A stretch of 11,198 nt of DNA, from assembly GCA_018224345.1 (NCBI GenBank), contig JAGTUW010000026.1:1-11198 (forward strand). The letters are read 5' to 3'. This DNA is from Bacteroidota bacterium. GTDB lineage: Bacteria; Bacteroidota; Ignavibacteria; SZUA-365. The position numbers and the translations under genes were made by a program. The notes beneath the pieces were generated by a model. The model saw nothing but the letters and a program-made list of their open reading frames with translations, searched no databases and was not told the origin of the DNA. Positions within the stretch are counted from its first letter, which is position 1. Each line of letters begins with the position of its first letter. Below, piece by piece: positions 6,322 to 11,198 of the stretch.

Positions 6322-7926
6322 ATGGCACAGACTGCCGATCATTATAAAAAATATCAGGTTTACTTCTTTCTGTATCTGGCTGTGATCTGCGAGCTTCTGA
6401 TTATCATCGTCGAACGCGATGATGCGGAGGCCGATCTGCTCATGCAACAGCGGATGCTGGAAGAAAAGAATCGTAAAATCATTCTTGAGCTTCTCAAGAA
6501 CATGCCTGCCGTGGCAGCCGCCGGCGACAACCAGCTCAAGGTTGGTGAGGAACGCAAGTTCACCATTAACGTCAAAGGGCTTGGTGAAAGCGATGAGGTG
6601 ACGACGCCACCGGAGGTACGTGTATTCAAAGATGACGTAGAGATGGGGACACTCCGCTATCCGGAGGATATCCAGGACTCGGTTGTCCACGGTAAACTTG
6701 GTGAGCGGATGTTCCGCTTCAGCTGGAAAGCCGATACCGGCCCGGGCATGTACACATTGTGGGTGCAGGCAGGGACCAATCGAGTCTCTCTGATGCCCGA
6801 TGTCGAAGCCGGAGAATCAAAGGTGAAAGTGGGGACACTGGAATTCTCACGGAATGAGATTCAGTCCGCGCTCGAATCAGACCCGGACCTTGCGGGAACA
6901 CCGATCGAACATTTTATCGAACAAAGTGAAAACCTCAATCCTGACAAATTCATTGTCGAAGTCGTCGCCGAAGAATTTGATCAGCTTCAGATTCAGTCTG
7001 ACCCGATCATCACCGCTGTTGGTTTCCCGACCTTCAATGAAATCAAAGTGCGGGGGACGACCGTCGACAAGATATCCAACATGAATGTCGTTGGTGGCGG
7101 TATTGCATTAGGCCCCGGCAATAAAGACAACCCCTTCTACAGTCCCGATACCGAACGCGGGAAGTGGGTCTGGAAGAATACCTTCAACGAAGCCGGCGTT
7201 CAGACGGTCACTGTGGATGCACGTGACAGCCGTGCTGCGGGCACCAAAAGTGTCTCACGTCCCATCAATTTCGAAGTTCATGTCAAAGAACCCTATCTTG
7301 TACGCAGAAAGCCGCTCGGTGCTTTTGCGGATGAGATTTTCGAGATGAACGTCAACGTTGCGGGTCTCGAGGAAGCCGGTTCCTACAGCTGGACAATCGA
7401 ACTCGATGGAGAGGAGGCAGAGAGTGGTCAGGGCAGCATTCTGAAATACAAGGTTCCTGAAAGCGCGCTTGGCAAAACCATGGTGGTAAAGTCGAAGTAT
7501 CGCGGACGTCCGTATCAGGTGCTGCTGGATTCTGCCGCAACTGCATTGCAGGTATCAGAATTCCTCTATACTGTCTCTGCACCCGTTGACAGGATAGGAG
7601 CCGCTTCATTCGCGCACGGTGGCGAATACCCGATCAATAATGTCTTCCAGTTCGTCGCGGCGCGATGCGGCCGATGCATCGGAGACAATATTCGGAACAT
7701 TCCGGCTTCGGAAATTCGAATTGAAGCGGAATCCGAGGACGGTCAGGATCTTCTCGACGAAGTCCAGATTCTGCCCCGCACCAATCCGAATACCGGTGCC
7801 GAACAGGGCAGCCTCATCAAGTTCTGGCTGCGAGGCCGGGTCAGCCGTGAAGGGACCGAAGCGACGATATCAATACGCTACGGTTCAGTGAACGAACGAT
7901 TCAATGTTCTGTTGTATCAGGACTGA
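6322..7926 (+). CDS. GldM/PorM-like motor shaft protein, copy 2
   Basis: A 534-residue paralogue of the protein at 3704-5206 and the likely partner of the preceding GldL-like protein. One N-terminal helix (about 12-30) is followed by a charged helix (31-60) and a beta-rich periplasmic part. Lys10 lies eight residues before Tyr18, matching the Arg5/Tyr13 spacing of copy 1. Unlike copy 1, the helix holds an acidic residue, Glu24 (VICELLIII). By-eye alignment with copy 1 covers the last two domains: GLEEAGSYSW (348-357) with GLDEQSQYLW, then the shared pattern GxGS, YxxP, Y-x2-R and VL, and INNVFQFVAAR (438-448) with VSSVFRFKASR. A CxxC (449-452) is absent from copy 1. Start: AGGAG (6309-6313) eight bases before the ATG. 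Length matches GldM/PorM. The role as a shaft or torque-transmitting protein is inferred from the family. Confidence 0.75.
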   Translation: MAQTADHYKKYQVYFFLYLAVICELLIIIVERDDAEADLLMQQRMLEEKNRKIILELLKNMPAVAAAGDNQLKVGEERKFTINVKGLGESDEVTTPPEVRVFKDDVEMGTLRYPEDIQDSVVHGKLGERMFRFSWKADTGPGMYTLWVQAGTNRVSLMPDVEAGESKVKVGTLEFSRNEIQSALESDPDLAGTPIEHFIEQSENLNPDKFIVEVVAEEFDQLQIQSDPIITAVGFPTFNEIKVRGTTVDKISNMNVVGGGIALGPGNKDNPFYSPDTERGKWVWKNTFNEAGVQTVTVDARDSRAAGTKSVSRPINFEVHVKEPYLVRRKPLGAFADEIFEMNVNVAGLEEAGSYSWTIELDGEEAESGQGSILKYKVPESALGKTMVVKSKYRGRPYQVLLDSAATALQVSEFLYTVSAPVDRIGAASFAHGGEYPINNVFQFVAARCGRCIGDNIRNIPASEIRIEAESEDGQDLLDEVQILPRTNPNTGAEQGSLIKFWLRGRVSREGTEATISIRYGSVNERFNVLLYQD

Positions 7927-7982
7927 TCCGTCGTTCCCATGCAAAGCGAAGTGGAAATTTCAATTCGATTAGAGGTAAGTTC

Positions 7983-10028
7983 ATGAGCAAACGATTTCTT
8001 TTACGTGCCTTTTTCGTCGTGGCACTCGTTGCCGGGCTTCTGCCGCCACTTTTTGCTCAGACCGACCGTGAGGTGAAGAGCAAACAAACGGATTTGAAGC
8101 GTGAATACAACGATGCCGCGGAGAAAAATCAAATCATCAGGTCGGCAGCAGAGGATAAACCGCGGGCGACGACAGGCCGGCGCCGGCTCTCGGTAACGAC
8201 CGGGTACGATTATACGCAGATCAAGGGATTCGCCCTGCGCCAATTCTATGAGCGTATAGACAAAGCCTTCATCCGGGCCAACGACCTGGGTGTCTTCGAT
8301 GAGGAGTATCGTGAGGATGGGACCTTCGATGTTCCCGGCCGACAGGGAAAAGGAAGTTCCCAGATGCGCAAGGTCGAAGTGTATTATGTCGAAGCGACAC
8401 CCGAGGAGCAGGAATTCTATGGTCTCGAGCCCTTCGAAATTATCGAGGTCTATGTCGAGAAGCTCGAAACCCTGCCGCCCGAGGATGTGACCGCCGGTCA
8501 GGAGGAAGGCGGACTCGGACTCGGTTTCGATGTCGGCATTTCCGAGCCGATTGCAAAAGGGTTTTCCCTCTCCGGGACGGACCTTCTCAGTGTGCTGCGT
8601 CTCGCGGACGAGAACCTCTATGAGGACATTCTCGCGCGTCGTAGCCAATCGCCCTCGATTCCACTGCCGGAACGTGGAGACTGGATGCCGGGCAAGGTCG
8701 GACCGTTCATCGTCATGACGCAGCGTGAACTGGAGACGACGACCAGCCGTTTCCGTGATTTCTGGAATACACGTGACACCTTGGCCACTGCGGTCATTCC
8801 GCCGCAATATGATGCGGCCGGCCCGCTGTTCACAGGCTATATCCCCATGTTTTATGAGGAGAGCAACAAGGTACGCGTCCGCAATCCCGATCGTGACCGG
8901 CAATTGAAAATCACCAGTGCCGTCTTCGTCGGAGACAATGCCGACAAGTGGGAAGTGCAAACCAAGCTGCCGAAAGTCCTCGCCGGCAAAGGTGAACCCA
9001 ATGACAAAGAAGACATCGAGTTCGCGTACATTGGCGAATCGAGTTATGAAGTCCGCGGTATGCTCCGTATCGATGCCGCTGAAGTGAATATGCAGCAGAT
9101 CGTCGAGGTGATTGTCAATCCCGGCCGTTTCCCGGCGGATTTCCTCATCGTAGATGCATCGCTTGATCGACTCGAGCTTCGTTCTCCGGCACGTTCGGGT
9201 TTTGCTCCGAACTGGAAAGTGAATTACACAATTGGAAACGATGAGATCGGTCTGCCGCGCTGGTCAAGCGGTATTTCCTCGCTGAACATCGGTTTCAAAA
9301 ATCAGATGAGTGTCGGTATCGTTCTGCCGATGAATATGGTCGCAGAGGATCTGCCCAGCCCTCTGGCCTACAGAAACAATCTGTATGCCTCGCCGGGCGG
9401 ATACAATCTTTCCTTTGATTTTACCTTCGGGTTCCCCTTTTCTCTCGGCGGACACCTGACGGTAATCAATGATTTCGAGAAGATCGATGCCTATGGTCGC
9501 CTCAATGTAATGCGGCACGATAATTTCGATCCTGCGGTGGACGTGAAGAATTATTCGAATGATTTCTTCCACATAGGGACGATCGCGCAGCTCTACTATC
9601 CGATCATGTTCAAGGACAGGGCCATCAATCCGACTGTGGCGTTTCGCCTCAATCTGGGTGGCGCCTTCATGCAGGTCAAGCGCAATCATCTGATCGGTAT
9701 CGAAGATATCCCGAGCGGAAAGGAAGGCCACATGTTCGCTGTCGAGGATATCGGCAAGATGATGACACTCGGTAAGGAACAGGATATTGTTGATGTCTAC
9801 ATACGGATGTCTTTCATAAACCTCAGTTCCACCAACAGATACGGTATGGGCATCCAGTATTTCGGTGGGCGGATGATGGCTGACGCCTTCCTCGAGCTCA
9901 CCGATTGGCTGCGCGTGGAGGCCAAGTATTCCTTCCTCCTCCGCGAACAGGAGATCTGGGAGACCGAAAGCAGTTACTTCCTCATCACTCCGCGCCTGCG
10001 TATCGGGCTGCCTTCCATTTTTAATTGA
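7983..10028 (+). CDS. Exported protein with ASH-like sandwich and C-terminal outer-membrane beta-barrel
   Basis: A 681-residue protein with a signal peptide (1-25, cut near LFA before Gln26). The mature N-terminal region starts with a charged helix (27-58), then mixed segments including a Tyr- and Glu-rich strand region (130-163) and a Gly-rich patch (176-185). Residues about 295-380 resemble an ASH/choice-of-anchor-D type immunoglobulin-like domain: a VRVRNPDRDRQLKI strand, then VFVGDNADKWEV, then a PKVLAGK turn and a final LRIDA strand. From about 410 to the end, alternating hydrophobic/polar strands with aromatic girdles (for example YNLSFDFTFGFPFSLGG, 474-490; TPRLRIGLPSIF, 669-680) suggest a beta-barrel, although the last residue is Asn after Phe. 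It starts 56 bases after the second GldM-like gene with AGAGGT six bases before the ATG, so it is probably in the same operon and could be its outer-membrane partner. I do not recognise the family; it is not GldN. Confidence 0.8.
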   Translation: MSKRFLLRAFFVVALVAGLLPPLFAQTDREVKSKQTDLKREYNDAAEKNQIIRSAAEDKPRATTGRRRLSVTTGYDYTQIKGFALRQFYERIDKAFIRANDLGVFDEEYREDGTFDVPGRQGKGSSQMRKVEVYYVEATPEEQEFYGLEPFEIIEVYVEKLETLPPEDVTAGQEEGGLGLGFDVGISEPIAKGFSLSGTDLLSVLRLADENLYEDILARRSQSPSIPLPERGDWMPGKVGPFIVMTQRELETTTSRFRDFWNTRDTLATAVIPPQYDAAGPLFTGYIPMFYEESNKVRVRNPDRDRQLKITSAVFVGDNADKWEVQTKLPKVLAGKGEPNDKEDIEFAYIGESSYEVRGMLRIDAAEVNMQQIVEVIVNPGRFPADFLIVDASLDRLELRSPARSGFAPNWKVNYTIGNDEIGLPRWSSGISSLNIGFKNQMSVGIVLPMNMVAEDLPSPLAYRNNLYASPGGYNLSFDFTFGFPFSLGGHLTVINDFEKIDAYGRLNVMRHDNFDPAVDVKNYSNDFFHIGTIAQLYYPIMFKDRAINPTVAFRLNLGGAFMQVKRNHLIGIEDIPSGKEGHMFAVEDIGKMMTLGKEQDIVDVYIRMSFINLSSTNRYGMGIQYFGGRMMADAFLELTDWLRVEAKYSFLLREQEIWETESSYFLITPRLRIGLPSIFN

Positions 10029-10030
10029 AC

Positions 10031-10035
10031 GGAGG
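10031..10035 (+). promoter_or_regulatory. Ribosome-binding site deciding the start at 10043
   Basis: GGAGG seven bases before the ATG at 10043. The alternative ATG at 10088 would give a tidier signal peptide but has no ribosome site, so 10043 is preferred. Confidence 0.65.
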
Positions 10036-10042
10036 CGGTACC

Positions 10043-11198
10043 ATGAAGAACCATACTACATCAAGCACGGAACAACACGGCAAACAGATGAAACAACGAC
10101 TTCTTTCGATTCTCGTCGCATTTTTCCTCATCGCCTGGTTAGCACCGGTTGTGGTGCAAGCCCAGAGTTCCGAGGATGGCATGACGAGTGTTGAGCAGAT
10201 TATGCGATACATGAGAAGTGCCAATTTTACCGAGGAAGACCTGCGCCAGCGGATGGCGTGGGGTGACAAACTCGTCAATGAGATGGTGGCATACCGGCCG
10301 TCGGAGGATGACCGGCAAAACTATCTGCGTCTTCTCGACTTCGCACTCGAATACTACAAGGATGAAAACGATCGCCTGCGTGTTCTTCTGCGGGCACTCA
10401 CTACACTCGACCCGCTGGTAGCCAAGTATTTTCCGCAATGGATCATACAGGACGAACCCACAATTCTCGAAATCATGCGCAAAGTGCGTGACAATCGTGA
10501 TGATTTGCTGGATGCCGAGGCAGTAGCCGTAGCGGAACGTGTACTCACAGGAAAAGCACGGATGCGTGTCATTCAGAGTCCGAAGGATAATCAGAATCTG
10601 ATTGCCATCATTATCGAGAAGGCACGTCCCCATGATCCTGAACGTCTTTCCGCAGGTTTCCTGCCAAATCAGGATAACCCTGATTTCGATGACTATCGCA
10701 TTGTCGGCCGACGGAACCTGCGGGAGATTCTGACTCCGGATCTTTATGAGACCGTCGTCGAGAGGCAGCATTATCCGCATCTCGATGAAACCGGTGCAGT
10801 CAAGCCACAGCCCTATGTGGCTGAGGCGACGATCAGCATACCCTTCGGTGGCGGTTTCATGTGGACGCTTGATTCCGACGAGCGGATCGGCGATGGCGTG
10901 ACGTTGCAGCCGTCCCGAATTCGCGCAGGCTTTGAATTGAAAATCGGTAACGACTGGGTAAACATGCCCTTCCTTTACGGGGCACAATGGAACACATTGT
11001 TCGTTTACGAACCGTCCGGCACCGAACGCATCAAGATCGGCCCCTCCATCCCCTTTTCCTGGGGTGACGAGAGTATCTCGACGAACTTCCCGATATTCAA
11101 GCCACGGACCATTAACGGGACCTGGGGCGCTGCGGGTGAATACCATAAGCAGCTTTCCAATGTTTCCGCCGCACCTGGATCGGACGCTGATGGTATCG
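10043..11198 (+). CDS. Exported protein, helical N-terminal half and beta-rich C-terminal part (partial)
   Basis: An open frame of 385 codons that runs off the window end without a stop. The ATG at 10043 has GGAGG seven bases upstream and lies 14 bases after the previous stop, so the genes are almost certainly co-transcribed. The signal peptide has an unusually long polar n-region (1-20), a hydrophobic core (21-38) and a likely cut after VQA before Gln41. Residues 45-245 are mainly helical and charged with no cysteines, resembling a helical-repeat or adaptor region. From about 258 the chain is beta-rich (ATISIPFGGGFMWTL, SRIRAGFELKI, ERIKIGPSIPFSW), suggesting strands of an outer-membrane barrel or a sandwich domain. 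I do not recognise the family. Position after the barrel protein suggests an outer-envelope partner of the motor genes. Confidence 0.85.
   Translation, partial: MKNHTTSSTEQHGKQMKQRLLSILVAFFLIAWLAPVVVQAQSSEDGMTSVEQIMRYMRSANFTEEDLRQRMAWGDKLVNEMVAYRPSEDDRQNYLRLLDFALEYYKDENDRLRVLLRALTTLDPLVAKYFPQWIIQDEPTILEIMRKVRDNRDDLLDAEAVAVAERVLTGKARMRVIQSPKDNQNLIAIIIEKARPHDPERLSAGFLPNQDNPDFDDYRIVGRRNLREILTPDLYETVVERQHYPHLDETGAVKPQPYVAEATISIPFGGGFMWTLDSDERIGDGVTLQPSRIRAGFELKIGNDWVNMPFLYGAQWNTLFVYEPSGTERIKIGPSIPFSWGDESISTNFPIFKPRTINGTWGAAGEYHKQLSNVSAAPGSDADGI

Noticed and set aside
5613..6690. Minus-strand frames of 214 and 280 residues opposite the second motor pair
   Set aside because: Shadow frames opposite well-supported membrane-protein genes; they overlap each other and have no motif.
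8001..8960. 319-residue minus-strand open frame opposite the barrel protein
   Set aside because: It lies wholly opposite a gene with a signal peptide, ribosome site and coherent domains. Its translation shows no motif and is the kind of frame left by codon bias.
7983..10028. Assignment of the barrel protein as GldN/PorN
   Set aside because: It is more than twice the usual GldN length, lacks the conserved N-terminal pattern known to me and ends in a barrel-like region.
10139..11146. 335-residue minus-strand open frame
   Set aside because: Opposite the exported partial gene, which has GGAGG and a signal peptide; the minus-strand product has no recognisable feature.

Overview
The window most likely comes from a bacterium of the Bacteroidota/Chlorobiota/Ignavibacteriota (FCB) superphylum. 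The evidence is gene content: two tandem gene pairs encode membrane proteins that look like divergent GldL/GldM (PorL/PorM), the ion-driven inner-membrane motor of the type IX secretion and gliding apparatus of that superphylum. Several genes have clear Shine-Dalgarno sites (AGGAGG, GGAGG, AGGAG), unlike typical Bacteroidia, which fits a deeper branch such as Ignavibacteria or Kapabacteria better. This placement is an inference.

Left part (1-2615): a minus-strand polysaccharide flippase of the Wzx/MOP type (33-1505) lies divergent to a plus-strand GalE-like NAD-dependent sugar epimerase (1686-2615). Both suit surface-glycan synthesis. A 230-base intergenic region with small inverted repeats follows and probably separates this module from the next.

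Right part (2847 to the window end): a plus-strand run of six clear genes. Pair 1 is a GldL-like protein (two membrane helices, intramembrane Glu, cytoplasmic coiled coil) and a GldM-like protein (one N-terminal helix, about 475 periplasmic residues). A 29-codon ORF with a strong ribosome site lies between them, in the same frame as the GldM-like gene and separated from it by a TGA. After a 239-base gap comes pair 2: a GldL-like protein with an added signal peptide and third helix, then a second GldM-like protein that is a recognisable paralogue of the first. Two exported proteins follow closely. One is 681 residues, with an ASH-like sandwich segment and a C-terminal beta-barrel-like region. 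The other, at least 385 residues and cut by the window end, has a helical N-terminal half and a beta-rich C-terminal part.

Working model (inference): two related but distinct GldLM-type motors are encoded together with outer-membrane partners, forming a trans-envelope energy-transducing machine. The usual partners GldK and GldN are not recognisable in this window. The duplicated motor, the unusual GldL topology and the unrecognised outer-membrane partners are the main points of interest. No tRNA, rRNA, CRISPR array, insertion sequence or attachment site was seen.
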